Assembly: GCF_035668035.1 (NCBI RefSeq)
Contig: NZ_JAYMYJ010000145.1
Span: forward strand, 1-64,000
DNA: 64,000 nt
Reading direction: 5' to 3'
Source: Thiothrix phosphatis
GTDB taxonomy: Bacteria; Pseudomonadota; Gammaproteobacteria; Thiotrichales; Thiotrichaceae
The position numbers and the translations under genes were made by a program. The notes below the pieces were generated by a model. It was not told where the DNA came from. It made no database searches and saw only the letters and a program-made list of their open reading frames with translations. Numbering within the stretch: position 1 is the first letter of the stretch; each line of letters starts with the position of its first letter. Below, one piece after another: positions 25,733 to 34,468 of this stretch.

Positions 25733-26308
25733 TCAGGCGGGCAAAGCTTCGGTTTCGCTTTCTTCCAGTGCATGCACCAGTTGGGGGATTTGGGAAAGGG
25801 CTGGCGCGCCATCCATCAACAGGGCGATGGGCATGACCTCGAAAATTTCTTCTGCGGTGGAGCCGAATTCACGCGCCGCCTTGACGTGCATCCTGATCAG
25901 ATGGGCGTTTTGGTTCACCAGGGCGATGCCAAGGCCAACCAGTTCACGGCAACGGCGGTCGATGCAGCCTTTGCTCAGGGAAAATTCCCGCCAGGAGTCT
26001 GACCAAGCTTTCCACAATTCACCGGTATGGTGTTCCGGGCTGGCCTGCAAGTAGAGCGCCACCCGCCGGACTTGGCGCATCTCGGTTTCCGTGGCGCCCA
26101 GCTTGACAGCTGCTTCGGTGTGGATGTCAATGCAGCGGTGGCAGTCTTTGGCAAGCGCAATGCCCAAGGTGATCAGTTCTTTCTGTTTACGGTCAAGAAC
26201 GCCTTTCTTGGTGCTTTCCTGCGAAAGTTCGCCAATAATTTCCAGAAACTCACCCAACCCATAGGTGCGGGCTTGTTTCAAGGAGTGGATAAAATCTGAA
26301 TCTACCAT
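25733..26308 (-). CDS. carboxymuconolactone decarboxylase/AhpD-like protein with two tandem domains
   Basis: A 191-residue all-helical protein of the AhpD/CMD family. The first domain has the redox motif DCHRCIDIHTEAA with C56, C59 and H63, typical of peroxidase-linked AhpD-like enzymes. The second half (about 115-165) repeats the same helix pattern (ELVGLGIALV, IRMHVKAAREFG), but NQNAHLIRMH shows that both cysteines are lost. The likely role is peroxide or thiol defence, inferred from the family. AAAAGGAAA lies a few bases upstream of the ATG. It precedes the ATL gene by 51 bases. Confidence 0.82.
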   Translation of the reverse strand: MVDSDFIHSLKQARTYGLGEFLEIIGELSQESTKKGVLDRKQKELITLGIALAKDCHRCIDIHTEAAVKLGATETEMRQVRRVALYLQASPEHHTGELWKAWSDSWREFSLSKGCIDRRCRELVGLGIALVNQNAHLIRMHVKAAREFGSTAEEIFEVMPIALLMDGAPALSQIPQLVHALEESETEALPA

Positions 26309-26461
26309 GAAATTTTCCTTTTTGTTGCAGTGCAGCGAATGTTACCACAGCGTAAGGGCTTTACTGTGATTCCCCGCTGAACGTTATGCCATTAGCAGGC
26401 GTGAACATTCACTTTTGTGCGCGGCAAAAAACGTGCCGTATTTCGGAAGGAAGGGATGCGG

Positions 26462-27322
26462 TTATTGATTTTCCACACATTCGATAAAGCCATCATGCCG
26501 CCGTTGGGAAGGGCACCAATCCTGCATGGAGCGGATTTGGGCGTCCGGGCGGAACGTTTTGACGATTTCCAGGTATTTGTCCGCCAGTGTTTGGCTGTCC
26601 ACAACGGCAATGCCAGCATAATAGCCCTTGCGCAAGTAGAGCCCTGTCGGTGAAATGCCCTTGCCAGCCGCCTGCCTGATGTCATCTTGTGCGGCCGCGA
26701 TGTTTTTTTCATTGCCGAACAGCACCCCAAAATCACCGGCAGGGCCAGCACCGGAAGGCCGGACATGAACGACCCAATACCCACCCAGCACGATGGCCAA
26801 GACAAGCCCCGCCAGCATCAGCGGGAGCAGCAAGGGTTGCGGTTTCGCCCCGATGGATGCGCTGAGGTCGAAAGCATCCGCTGCTGCCATTATCGGTTCG
26901 GCAATGGGTTGGTCGGTGGTTGAGACGGAATTGGCGGCGAGTATTTCCCTGACATTGCTGATTAATTGCCCGAAATCCATGGGTTCAGCTGCTGGATTCC
27001 AACGGCTTAGATCAACTGCCGGAGTGTCGTGGAAGCCAGCCGGAGGCTCCACCGCATCCAGCAGGACGGGCACCAGGATGCCGCGTTGCTTGCCCTCGTC
27101 GGCCTCTTCATGCACCCAAGCTGACAGCGCGGAGCGTTGTGACCATGTCACAATAATGCAGCGCGCATCATTGAGGGCTTTGCCGATGTGGCTGCGCCAA
27201 GTTTTTCCGCTGGGAATGTGCTGATCCCAAAATACAGACCACCCTTCCTTTTCGAGGGCGCTGACCAAGGGCTGGATACGTTTTTCATCTTCCCGTGCAT
27301 AGCTGATGAAAATTTGTGCCAT
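26462..27322 (-). CDS. TIR domain-transmembrane-SPOR-like protein
   Basis: A 286-residue protein. Residues 1-130 form a TIR domain (IFISYAREDEKRIQPLVSAL, GWSVFWDQ, CIIVTWSQRS). The acid corresponding to the NADase glutamate of SARM1 (WVHKE) is present in SAWVHEEADE as E73. A membrane helix lies at 163-188. The C-terminal 195-286, outside the cytoplasm, resembles SPOR-type domains (GVLFGNEKNIAAAQDDIRQA, YYAGIAVVDSQTLADKYLEI, QDWCPSQ), as seen at the ends of some caspase- or TIR-type bacterial proteins. This layout suggests a receptor that senses an envelope cue and answers by NAD+ cleavage or TIR assembly. Whether it takes part in phage defence is not shown. Confidence 0.78.
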   Translation of the reverse strand: MAQIFISYAREDEKRIQPLVSALEKEGWSVFWDQHIPSGKTWRSHIGKALNDARCIIVTWSQRSALSAWVHEEADEGKQRGILVPVLLDAVEPPAGFHDTPAVDLSRWNPAAEPMDFGQLISNVREILAANSVSTTDQPIAEPIMAAADAFDLSASIGAKPQPLLLPLMLAGLVLAIVLGGYWVVHVRPSGAGPAGDFGVLFGNEKNIAAAQDDIRQAAGKGISPTGLYLRKGYYAGIAVVDSQTLADKYLEIVKTFRPDAQIRSMQDWCPSQRRHDGFIECVENQ

Positions 27323-27407
27323 TAACCGTTCTCTGCTGCTGATCGTCCGTTTTATTATAGGAAATGTCTATGAAAGTTTCAGTGGAAGGATTTTTGTCAC
27401 TGTATCT

Positions 27408-28103
27408 TCATCCAGTGGAAGGCGGGTTTTCCGGGCTGGTTTTTTGCCGTTTGGCCGCTTTGGCGGTGCGTGATGGCAGGAAGCAGTCCGCATAGTCCCG
27501 CTGGATCTGGACGATCAGCTCTTCCAGTTTGTTGTTGCCCAGCAGCCTAACCAGATTCAGGGAAACCATCAGGGAAACGTAATTGGACGCCTTGATGGCC
27601 TGATGGATCAGGGCGGTAGGGTAACCCTGGCTGTGCCGGTGCATGACATGGATGCCGCCGTGGACATAGGAGCTGAGGGGTTTCCAGGAATGGTCCTTGA
27701 ACTTGAGCAACAGGCGCATGTCTTCCGGCGGTGCCTTGCCTTCCAGTTCATTGAGCATTTCGGTCATCATGGGGAGGCGGTCGGCTTTTTTGGCAGTTTC
27801 CTGGTTGAACTCGCCCATCAGGCGGGCAGTCACTTTGTCGGGCGCGGCGTGCAGCAGCCACATCGCCCTCACCAGCGCTTCGAACTGCAAACGGAGCAGG
27901 CCGGTGGCGGAGGTGAAATTTCCACCTGTGATCAGCATCCTGATGCTTTCGGCGTGTTCGAAGGCGACGCCGCACATAATCCGGCTTGAGGCGGCCCGGT
28001 CTGAGCGGATGATGCGGCTTGCCTGCAGAAGCTTGAGCAGGTGCTCCTCCATTTCGACGGAGCGTTCCTGCAATTGTTGGAGTTCAGCGCTGATGGGCGT
28101 CAT
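27408..28103 (-). CDS. uncharacterised helical protein (DUF6988/AbiV-like)
   Basis: A 231-residue helical protein. The segment AFEHAESIRMLITGGNFTSA, followed by GLLRLQFEALVRAMWLLHA, matches from memory a family of uncharacterised proteins (DUF6988-type) found singly in proteobacterial accessory regions; a distant HEPN-like fold is possible. HSWKPLSSYVHGGIHVMHRH near 140-160 has a histidine cluster and is the other notable block. A basic tail (KAAKRQK) ends the protein. The ATG at 28103 is chosen because GGAAGGA lies 5 bases before it; an in-frame upstream start at 28139 lacks such a site. The TIR gene begins 85 bases downstream on the same strand. Confidence 0.6.
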   Translation of the reverse strand: MTPISAELQQLQERSVEMEEHLLKLLQASRIIRSDRAASSRIMCGVAFEHAESIRMLITGGNFTSATGLLRLQFEALVRAMWLLHAAPDKVTARLMGEFNQETAKKADRLPMMTEMLNELEGKAPPEDMRLLLKFKDHSWKPLSSYVHGGIHVMHRHSQGYPTALIHQAIKASNYVSLMVSLNLVRLLGNNKLEELIVQIQRDYADCFLPSRTAKAAKRQKTSPENPPSTG

Positions 28104-28211
28104 GTGTTTCCTTCCGATGCCTGGATTTGTGTATTTCACTGTTATAGGAAGGGATGGGCATGAACGCCAGCAATACCAGACCAGGCGCAGTCGCCCCGAC
28201 GGACGCCGGGT

Positions 28212-28550
28212 TTAGACTTTTTTGACGAACTCCGACTTCAGGCTCATCGCGCCGATGCCGTCGATCTTGCAGTCAATGTCATGGTCGCCGTCAACCAGGC
28301 GGATGTTTTTGACCTTAGTCCCGACCTTGACAACCAGGGAGGAGCCTTTGACTTTGAGATCCTTGATCACGGTGATGGTGTCGCCATCCTGCAAGATGTT
28401 GCCGTTGGCGTCCTTGATGATGCGCTCATCGCTGTTGGCCGCTGCCGCTGTTTGCGGCCATTCGTGGCCACATTCGGGGCAGACGTACAGGTCACCATCT
28501 TCGTAGGTGTATTCGGAAGCGCATTGCGGGCATTTGGGAAGCGTGCTCAT
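28212..28550 (-). CDS. yjdM: zinc-ribbon protein YjdM (PhnA)
   Basis: A 112-residue protein with an N-terminal zinc ribbon, CPQC at about 8-11 and CPECGHEW at about 24-31. A PhnA-type beta-rich domain follows (IIKDANGNILQDGDTITVIKDLKVKG, VKVGTKVKNIRLVDGDHDIDCKIDG). The E. coli homologue lies near the phosphonate genes but is not needed for phosphonate use, so the function is unclear. The internal ATG at 28550 (MSTLPKC) is preferred over that at 28556. Confidence 0.92.
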   Translation of the reverse strand: MSTLPKCPQCASEYTYEDGDLYVCPECGHEWPQTAAAANSDERIIKDANGNILQDGDTITVIKDLKVKGSSLVVKVGTKVKNIRLVDGDHDIDCKIDGIGAMSLKSEFVKKV

Positions 28551-28675
28551 AAGCATTCCTGCGGGTGAAAACGGCGGATGTTAGCAGTTTATGCGGGTTT
28601 CCGCCTTCCCCTTGAACTTTCCGGGCTTGACGGGCATCAATCCGTTATGATGAAAACAAAATCATTGATGATGAG

Positions 28676-29500
28676 GTGTGCGCCATTTTCGCCCAATTCT
28701 TACGGCTTGCCAAAGGTGTCGACCCGCGTTATTACCAATTGGCGGTGCAATGCAGCCTGCTGTTGGTGGGGACGCTGACCCTGCAATTCACGGTTCCGTG
28801 GTGGAACATCGCCGCCGTGCTGGCGACGGCTCTGCTGACCCAATGGGGGTTCCTGCGCTGGTACGGTTTGCCGTTGCAAACCTTGAGCGCGCTCAACACC
28901 AGTTTTTCCATCATTATCCTGTTGTATGCCGCGCATTGGGGCTGGCTGGCGCTGGCGGCCGCTATCAGCATCGCCAGCAAGTTCCTGATCCGCATCCAGG
29001 GGCGGCATGTGTTCAACCCGTCGAATATCGGCATTGTCGCGGTGTTGCTGGCGACGGATTCCGCTTGGGTGGCGCATGGCAAGTGGGGGCATGCGCTGTG
29101 GCTGGGGTTGTTGCTGGCTGGTTTCGGGCTGGTGTGGCTGCTGGGTTGGCGGCAGATGCTGACCAGTCTGGCGTTCCTGGCGGCATACGCCGGTCTGCTG
29201 GCTGGCCGCGCGCTATGGCTGGGCGACCCGTGGGCGATTCCGCTGCATCAGTTGCAGAATGGGGCGTTGCTGATTTTCACATTCTTTATGCTGTCAGACC
29301 CGATGACCACGCCGCAGTCAACGGCGGGGCGTCTCCTGTTTGGCGTGTGGGTGGCGGTGCTGGGCTGGACGTTGCAGTTCCGGTTGTTCATTCCGAATGC
29401 GTTTTTGTACGCGCTGGCGGCGTCATCGCCACTGGTGCTGCTGATCAATGGGCGTTTTGCCGGTGCGCCGTTTCACTGGCCGGTCAGGAGTCAAACATGA
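28676..29500 (+). CDS. short RnfD-like membrane protein
   Basis: A 274-residue inner-membrane protein with about nine hydrophobic helices that resembles subunit D of the Rnf electron-transport complex. HVFNPSNIGIVAVLL and FFMLSDPMTTPQSTAGRLLFG are the family motifs. It is shorter than RnfD (about 340-350), and no S-G-A-T-type segment for covalent FMN is visible. No rnfABCEG genes flank it. GTG at 28676 is the assumed start; a strong Shine-Dalgarno is missing. It overlaps the DUF2330 gene by ATGA, so the two are coupled. Confidence 0.75.
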   Translation: MCAIFAQFLRLAKGVDPRYYQLAVQCSLLLVGTLTLQFTVPWWNIAAVLATALLTQWGFLRWYGLPLQTLSALNTSFSIIILLYAAHWGWLALAAAISIASKFLIRIQGRHVFNPSNIGIVAVLLATDSAWVAHGKWGHALWLGLLLAGFGLVWLLGWRQMLTSLAFLAAYAGLLAGRALWLGDPWAIPLHQLQNGALLIFTFFMLSDPMTTPQSTAGRLLFGVWVAVLGWTLQFRLFIPNAFLYALAASSPLVLLINGRFAGAPFHWPVRSQT

Positions 29501-30897
29501 AAAAAACAATGCTTGGGTTACTGGGGATGGCGGCGCTGCTGGGGGCGTCTTCCCAGGCCGCCGCCTTTTGCGGTTTTTATGTCGCCAAGGCGGACACCGG
29601 CTTGTTCAACGAGTCTTCACAAGTGGTGTATGTGCGTGATGAAAGCCGCAATGTGGTGACAATGGCCAGCGACTTCAAAGGCGACATGAAGGATTTCGCG
29701 CTGGTGGTGCCGGTGCCGACCGTGCTCCAGCGTGAGCAGATCAATGTCGCCAACAACGCCACCCTGAAACATCTGGATGATTATTCCGCCCCACGGCTGG
29801 TGGAGTATTTCGATGAAGACCCTTGTGCGCCGACGATGGACATGGCAATGCCTGCGCCCGCCATGATGGAAGCCGCGCCCATGCGGGGGCAGCAGCGCGC
29901 GACTGAACTGGGCGTCAAGATAGAAGCGCAATACACCGTGGCCGAGTATGACATCCTGCTGTTGTCGGCCAAGGAAAGCGGTGGCCTGATCACCTGGCTG
30001 ACCGAACAGGGCTACAAACTGCCGCCCGGCGCGGAGCCTGTGGTCGGCAGTTACCTCAAGCAGAACATGAAATTCTTCGTCGCCAAGGTCAATTTGCAGG
30101 AATACAGCAAGTCCGGCTTTACCCGGCTGCGCCCGATCCAGATCGCCTACAACAACGACCGTTTCATGCTGCCGATCCGGCTCGGCACGGTCAACGCGCA
30201 GGGCAAGCAGGAACTGTTCGTCTACGCGCTGACCCGCAAGGGCCGGGTGGAAACCACCAACTACCGCACCGTCAAATTGCCCAGCGACCTGGACGTGCCC
30301 GAATACATCAAGGGCAAGGACGAATTCGCCAGTTTCTACCGCGACATGTTCCGCACCGCCGTCGACAAGGAAAACGGCAAGGCGGTGTTCCTCGAATACG
30401 CCTGGGACATGAACTGGTGCGACCCGTGCGCCGCCGACCCGCTGTCCGACAAGGAATTGCGTGAACTGGGCGTGTTCTGGGTGGGCGCTGATGGCGGCGC
30501 GCAGCCGCAAACGCGTGGGATCATGCCACCAGGGCAGGGGCGCGATGTGTACGTCACCCGCCTGCATGTGCGTTATGACCGCGCCAATTTCCCGGAAGAC
30601 CTCATGTTCCAGGCCACGGGTGACCGCGAAAACTTCCAGGGGCGCTATATCATCCGCCATCCGTTCAAGGGCGAGGCGACCTGCGATGCCGGGAAGCAAT
30701 ATTTCCGCGAATTGCCCAAACGCCAAGGCAAGGTGGCGGAAACGCTGGCGCGCCTGACCAACCGCGATGTCAACGGCATCCGCACCAAAATGGGGTTGGG
30801 GCAAGGTGGTTCCGCTGGCAACAGCTCCGGTGGCGGCTCCAGCGGCGGCGGTGACGATGACTGGTGGAATTCCATGTGGGGTCAGCCAGTAAAGTGA
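29497..30897 (+). CDS. DUF2330 domain protein, secreted
   Basis: A 466-residue protein with a signal peptide (residues 1-23, ending QAAAF with C25 next). The DUF2330 region shows FCGFYVAKADTGLFNESSQV, FALVVPVPTVLQREQI and LRPIQIAYNNDRFMLPIRLG. There is a methionine-rich low-complexity stretch (TMDMAMPAPAMMEAAPM, residues 112-128) and a Gly/Ser-rich linker before a DDDWWNSMWGQPVK end. A CDPC-containing segment lies near 307-311 (WCDPCAAD). Function unknown. AGGAG at 29486-29490 supports the ATG. Methionine clusters are often metal (copper) ligands in exported proteins, so a metal- or redox-related role with the RnfD-like partner is a possibility only. Confidence 0.8.
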   Translation: MKKTMLGLLGMAALLGASSQAAAFCGFYVAKADTGLFNESSQVVYVRDESRNVVTMASDFKGDMKDFALVVPVPTVLQREQINVANNATLKHLDDYSAPRLVEYFDEDPCAPTMDMAMPAPAMMEAAPMRGQQRATELGVKIEAQYTVAEYDILLLSAKESGGLITWLTEQGYKLPPGAEPVVGSYLKQNMKFFVAKVNLQEYSKSGFTRLRPIQIAYNNDRFMLPIRLGTVNAQGKQELFVYALTRKGRVETTNYRTVKLPSDLDVPEYIKGKDEFASFYRDMFRTAVDKENGKAVFLEYAWDMNWCDPCAADPLSDKELRELGVFWVGADGGAQPQTRGIMPPGQGRDVYVTRLHVRYDRANFPEDLMFQATGDRENFQGRYIIRHPFKGEATCDAGKQYFRELPKRQGKVAETLARLTNRDVNGIRTKMGLGQGGSAGNSSGGGSSGGGDDDWWNSMWGQPVK

Positions 30898-30943
30898 CAT
30901 GAGGCAACGCAGCTGGGGCGTATGGCATGCGCCCCTGTCTGTG

Positions 30944-30949
30944 TATAAT
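30944..30949 (+). promoter_or_regulatory. -10 box for the FAD-dependent protein gene
   Basis: A consensus TATAAT 28 bases before the ATG at 30977 predicts a leader of about 20 bases. It argues against the in-frame upstream ATG at 30899, which would lie outside the transcript. No good -35 hexamer is seen. Confidence 0.5.
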
Positions 30950-30976
30950 CCCGCTTTTGCCGCTTGCACACACCCC

Positions 30977-32584
30977 ATGATACGCATCACCGAACTGCGC
31001 CTGCCGCTGGAGCAGGCCGCCGAAGCCCTGCCTGCCGCCATCGCGGAACGCTTGGGCATTGCGCCCACTGGACTGCTGGATTTCACCATTTTCAAACGCG
31101 GTTATGACGCCCGCAAGCGTGACGCCATTGTGCTGGTCTACACCATCGATGCCACTGTGGCGGATGAGGCTGCAATACTGGCGAAATTCAGCCAGGATCA
31201 GCATGTTAACCCCGCGCCGGATACCCGTTACAGGTTCGTTGCCCAGTTGCATGAGCCGCCTGCGGTGCGCCCGGTGGTGGTCGGGTTCGGCCCCTGCGGC
31301 ATAATGGCCGGGCTGGTGCTGGCGCAAATGGGGTTTTGCCCCATCATCCTGGAGCGTGGCAAAAAAGTGCGCGAACGCACCAAGGACACCTGGGGCTTGT
31401 GGCGCAAGCATCAGCTCAACCCGGAATCCAACGTGCAGTTCGGCGAAGGCGGTGCCGGGACTTTCTCAGACGGCAAGCTCTACAGCCAGATCAAAGACCC
31501 GAAGCATTACGGGCGCAAGGTGCTGGCCGAATTCGTCAAGGCGGGCGCGCCGGAAGAGATCCTTTACGTCAGCAAGCCGCACATCGGCACGTTCCGGCTG
31601 GTCAAAATGGTGGAGAACATCCGCGCTGACATCGAGTCGTTGGGCGGCGAAATCCGTTTCCAGCAGCAGGTGGTGGATGTGTTGGTCGAAAATGGCCAGA
31701 TGCGCGGCGTGGTGCTGGCGGATGGCGAACAAATCCGCACCGAGCATGTGATCCTGGCGTTGGGGCATAGTGCGCGCGACACTTTCCAGATGCTGTTTGA
31801 GCGTGGCGTGTTCATGGAGCCGAAGCCGTTCTCGGTCGGTTTCCGCATTGAACACCCGCAATCCCTGATCGATCAGGCGCGCTTCGGCCAATACGCGGGC
31901 AATAAGCTGCTGGGGGCGGCGGACTACAAGCTGGTGCACCATGCGGGCAATGGGCGTTCGGTGTACAGTTTCTGCATGTGCCCCGGCGGGCAGGTGGTGG
32001 CGGCGACTTCGGAACCGGGGCGGGTGGTCACCAACGGCATGAGCCAGTATTCACGCGCAGAACGCAACGCCAATGCTGGGATTGTGATCGGCGTCAGCCC
32101 ACAGGACTACCCCGGCGGGCCGCTGGCGGGGATCGCCTTCCAGCGCCAGTGGGAGTCGCGCGCCTTCGAACTCGGCGGTGAAAACTACAACGCGCCCGCG
32201 CAATTGGCAGGGGATTTCATCAAGGGCATCCGCTCCACCCAGTTGGGGACGGTTGAGCCGTCCTACCAGCCGGGGGTGCGCCTGACGGACTTGTCGGCAG
32301 CCCTGCCTGCTTATGTGGTTGAAGCCATCCGTGAGGCGTTGCCCGCGTTTGAACGCCAGCTCAAGGGCTTTTCTTTATACGACGCCGTGCTGACCGGGGT
32401 GGAGACGCGCACCTCCTCACCCTTGCGCATCACCCGTGGGCAGGATTTGCAAAGCCTGAATGTGCAAGGGTTGTATCCGGCAGGGGAGGGCGCAGGCTAC
32501 GCTGGCGGTATCCTGTCAGCGGGGGTGGATGGCGTCCGCGCTGCCGAAGCGGTGGCGGCGGCTTATAAACCCCGCATTCCGTAG
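30977..32584 (+). CDS. NAD(P)/FAD-dependent oxidoreductase (COG2509-like)
   Basis: A 535-residue flavoprotein. An N-terminal alpha/beta domain (1-95; FTIFKRGYDARKRDAIVLVYTID) precedes the FAD-binding Rossmann motif VVVGFGPCGIMAG at about 101-113. FGEGGAGTFSDGKLYSQ near 155-172 and CMCPGGQVVAATSE near 330-343 are typical of this uncharacterised dehydrogenase family. The C-terminus closes with the second FAD motif YPAGEGAGYAGGI. No substrate is known for the group. The ATG at 30977 (MIRITEL) is preferred on family length and the promoter position. It is probably an independent transcript. Confidence 0.85.
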   Translation: MIRITELRLPLEQAAEALPAAIAERLGIAPTGLLDFTIFKRGYDARKRDAIVLVYTIDATVADEAAILAKFSQDQHVNPAPDTRYRFVAQLHEPPAVRPVVVGFGPCGIMAGLVLAQMGFCPIILERGKKVRERTKDTWGLWRKHQLNPESNVQFGEGGAGTFSDGKLYSQIKDPKHYGRKVLAEFVKAGAPEEILYVSKPHIGTFRLVKMVENIRADIESLGGEIRFQQQVVDVLVENGQMRGVVLADGEQIRTEHVILALGHSARDTFQMLFERGVFMEPKPFSVGFRIEHPQSLIDQARFGQYAGNKLLGAADYKLVHHAGNGRSVYSFCMCPGGQVVAATSEPGRVVTNGMSQYSRAERNANAGIVIGVSPQDYPGGPLAGIAFQRQWESRAFELGGENYNAPAQLAGDFIKGIRSTQLGTVEPSYQPGVRLTDLSAALPAYVVEAIREALPAFERQLKGFSLYDAVLTGVETRTSSPLRITRGQDLQSLNVQGLYPAGEGAGYAGGILSAGVDGVRAAEAVAAAYKPRIP

Positions 32585-32658
32585 GCGCACTATCAGCCGG
32601 ATAGGCGAGCCGCTACACTTATTCCGACTAAATAACTTGGTATTTTGGGAGCGCAGGA

Positions 32659-33432
32659 ATGACAGCCATCGTCCGCAGCAGTTGGGGCAACGCAGAAGTA
32701 TTGCAGAATGATCAATGGAGCGAGCGCCTGTACAGCCTGCGCCTCAAGGTGGAGCTGATGCCGTTCCAGGCCGGGCAGTTCGTCACCCTGCGGCTGCCGG
32801 TGACGCTGGCGAATGGCGAAACCGAACTGGTGGCGAAATCCTATTCCCTGATTAATGCGCCGCATGAGCCGACCCCGGAAATTTTTTACAACATCGTGCC
32901 CAACGGCAAGCTCTCCAATGCGCTGGCGCGCCTGCGCCCCGGCGATAATCTGGAGATTTCCCAACCGGCCAAGGGCTTTTTTGTGCTGGATGAAGTGCCG
33001 GATGTTCCCAATCTGTGGTTGTTGGCGACCGGCACCGGCTTGGGGCCTTTTTTGTCGATCCTTAAAACGGAGCAGCCCTGGGCGCGTTTCGACAAGATTG
33101 TCCTGGCGCATGGCGTGCCGTTGCTGCGGGAGCTGGCTTACACCGACCTGATCCGGTCGTTTGCGGAGCGCTATCCGGCGCAATTCCGCTTCATTTCCTG
33201 CGTCACCCGCGAACCGAACCCGCAGGGGTTGGAAGGGCGCATCACCGGCAGTTTTGCGTCCGGCGCGCTGGAGGCGGCGGCGGGGGTGGAGATTGCCCCG
33301 GAAAACAGCCATGTCATGCTCTGCGGCAACCACAATATGCTGGATGAAATGAAGGCGTTGCTGGGGGAGCGTGGCATGCGCCGCCATCTGCGCCATAAGC
33401 CTGGCCATATCACGACGGAGCAGTATTTTTAA
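32659..33432 (+). CDS. fpr: ferredoxin--NADP(+) reductase
   Basis: A 257-residue FAD enzyme of the bacterial Fpr type transferring electrons between NADPH and ferredoxin or flavodoxin. The FAD domain contains QAGQFVTLRLP and AKSYSLINAP (the RxYS-type site), the NADP domain contains LATGTGLGPFLS and MLCGNHNMLDEM, and the end HITTEQYF has the terminal aromatic residue of subclass II enzymes. GCAGGA lies 4-9 bases before the ATG. Length agrees with E. coli Fpr (248). It could supply reductant for iron-sulfur assembly or oxidative-stress defence. Confidence 0.92.
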   Translation: MTAIVRSSWGNAEVLQNDQWSERLYSLRLKVELMPFQAGQFVTLRLPVTLANGETELVAKSYSLINAPHEPTPEIFYNIVPNGKLSNALARLRPGDNLEISQPAKGFFVLDEVPDVPNLWLLATGTGLGPFLSILKTEQPWARFDKIVLAHGVPLLRELAYTDLIRSFAERYPAQFRFISCVTREPNPQGLEGRITGSFASGALEAAAGVEIAPENSHVMLCGNHNMLDEMKALLGERGMRRHLRHKPGHITTEQYF

Positions 33433-33504
33433 AGTCGTAATCTGGGGTCAAGCTATGTAAAATTAGCCGCTTCACTGGCACAGGGTGACGGATAAACAAC
33501 AGGC

Positions 33505-34458
33505 ATGAACCCGGATTTTCTTGATTTTGAACAACCTATCGCCGAGCTACAGGCGAAAATTGAAGAACTGCGCTATGTCGGCGACGCCGAAATCAACCTG
33601 AGCGAGGAAATCAGCAAGCTGGAGGAAAAGGCCAATTCGCTGACCCGCTCGATCTTTTCCAAGCTGACGCCCAGGCAGATTTCCCAGCTTGCCCGCCACC
33701 CCAAACGCCCGTATACGCTGGACTTGGTCAAGTACCTGTTCACCGATTTCCAGGAATTGCATGGCGACCGCGCCTTTGCCGATGACAAGGCCATTGTCGG
33801 CGGTTTGGCGCGTTTCCGCAGCCAGTCGGTGGTTGTGATCGGCCACCAGAAAGGCCGCGACACCAACGAAAACATCAAGCGCAATTTCGGCATGCCGCGC
33901 CCGGAAGGCTACCGCAAGGCGTTGCGCCTGATGCGGATGGCGGAGAAATTCCACCTGCCGGTCATCACCTTCATCGACACGCCCGGCGCCTACCCCGGCA
34001 TCGGTGCCGAAGAGCGTGGCCAGAGCGAAGCCATCGCCCGCAACCTGTACGAAATGGCCCGGCTGCGCACCCCCGTCATCTGCACGGTGGTTGGCGAAGG
34101 CGGCTCCGGCGGCGCGCTGGCGATTGGCGTTGGCGACCGGGTGATGATGCTGCAATACGCCACCTATTCGGTCATTTCCCCGGAAGGCTGCGCCTCGATC
34201 CTGTGGAAAAGCGCCGACAAATCAGCGGACGCCGCCGACGCCATGGGCATCACCGCCGACCGCCTGAAATCCCTCGGCCTGATCGACCAGATCATCCCCG
34301 AACCGCTGGGCGGCGCGCACCGCGACATGGAAGCCACCGCCCATAACCTCGGCGTGGCGCTGGAAGCCAACCTGCGTGAACTGAATGCGATGAACATCGA
34401 CAAGCTGCTGGACAAGCGTTACCAGCGCATCATGGGATTCGGCCAGTTCGAGGAATAA
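33505..34458 (+). CDS. accA: acetyl-CoA carboxylase carboxyltransferase subunit alpha
   Basis: A 317-residue subunit that, with AccD, transfers carboxyl from biotin to acetyl-CoA in the first step of fatty acid synthesis. The full family pattern is seen: N-terminal helical segment FEQPIAELQAKIEELR, HPKRPYTLDLVKYL, GDRAFADDKAIVGGLAR, QKGRDTNENIKRNFGMPRPE, PVITFIDTPGAYPGIGAEERGQ, and the oxyanion-forming GEGGSGGALAIGVGD. accD is not in the window. The gene is followed by tilS after 10 bases, a common gammaproteobacterial neighbour. Confidence 0.97.
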   Translation: MNPDFLDFEQPIAELQAKIEELRYVGDAEINLSEEISKLEEKANSLTRSIFSKLTPRQISQLARHPKRPYTLDLVKYLFTDFQELHGDRAFADDKAIVGGLARFRSQSVVVIGHQKGRDTNENIKRNFGMPRPEGYRKALRLMRMAEKFHLPVITFIDTPGAYPGIGAEERGQSEAIARNLYEMARLRTPVICTVVGEGGSGGALAIGVGDRVMMLQYATYSVISPEGCASILWKSADKSADAADAMGITADRLKSLGLIDQIIPEPLGGAHRDMEATAHNLGVALEANLRELNAMNIDKLLDKRYQRIMGFGQFEE

Positions 34459-34468
34459 GGGCGGGCGG

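Noticed and set aside
28678..29496. A long open frame running through the RnfD-like gene into the DUF2330 gene, as if one 739-residue protein
   Set aside because: The upstream part overlaps the membrane protein in another frame and has Gly/Ala/Arg-rich composition without domains; the real protein starts at the signal peptide at 29497 with an AGGAG site.
29617..31095. 492-codon minus-strand frame opposite DUF2330
   Set aside because: Antisense shadow; crosses the promoter and start of the FAD protein gene and shows no domain.
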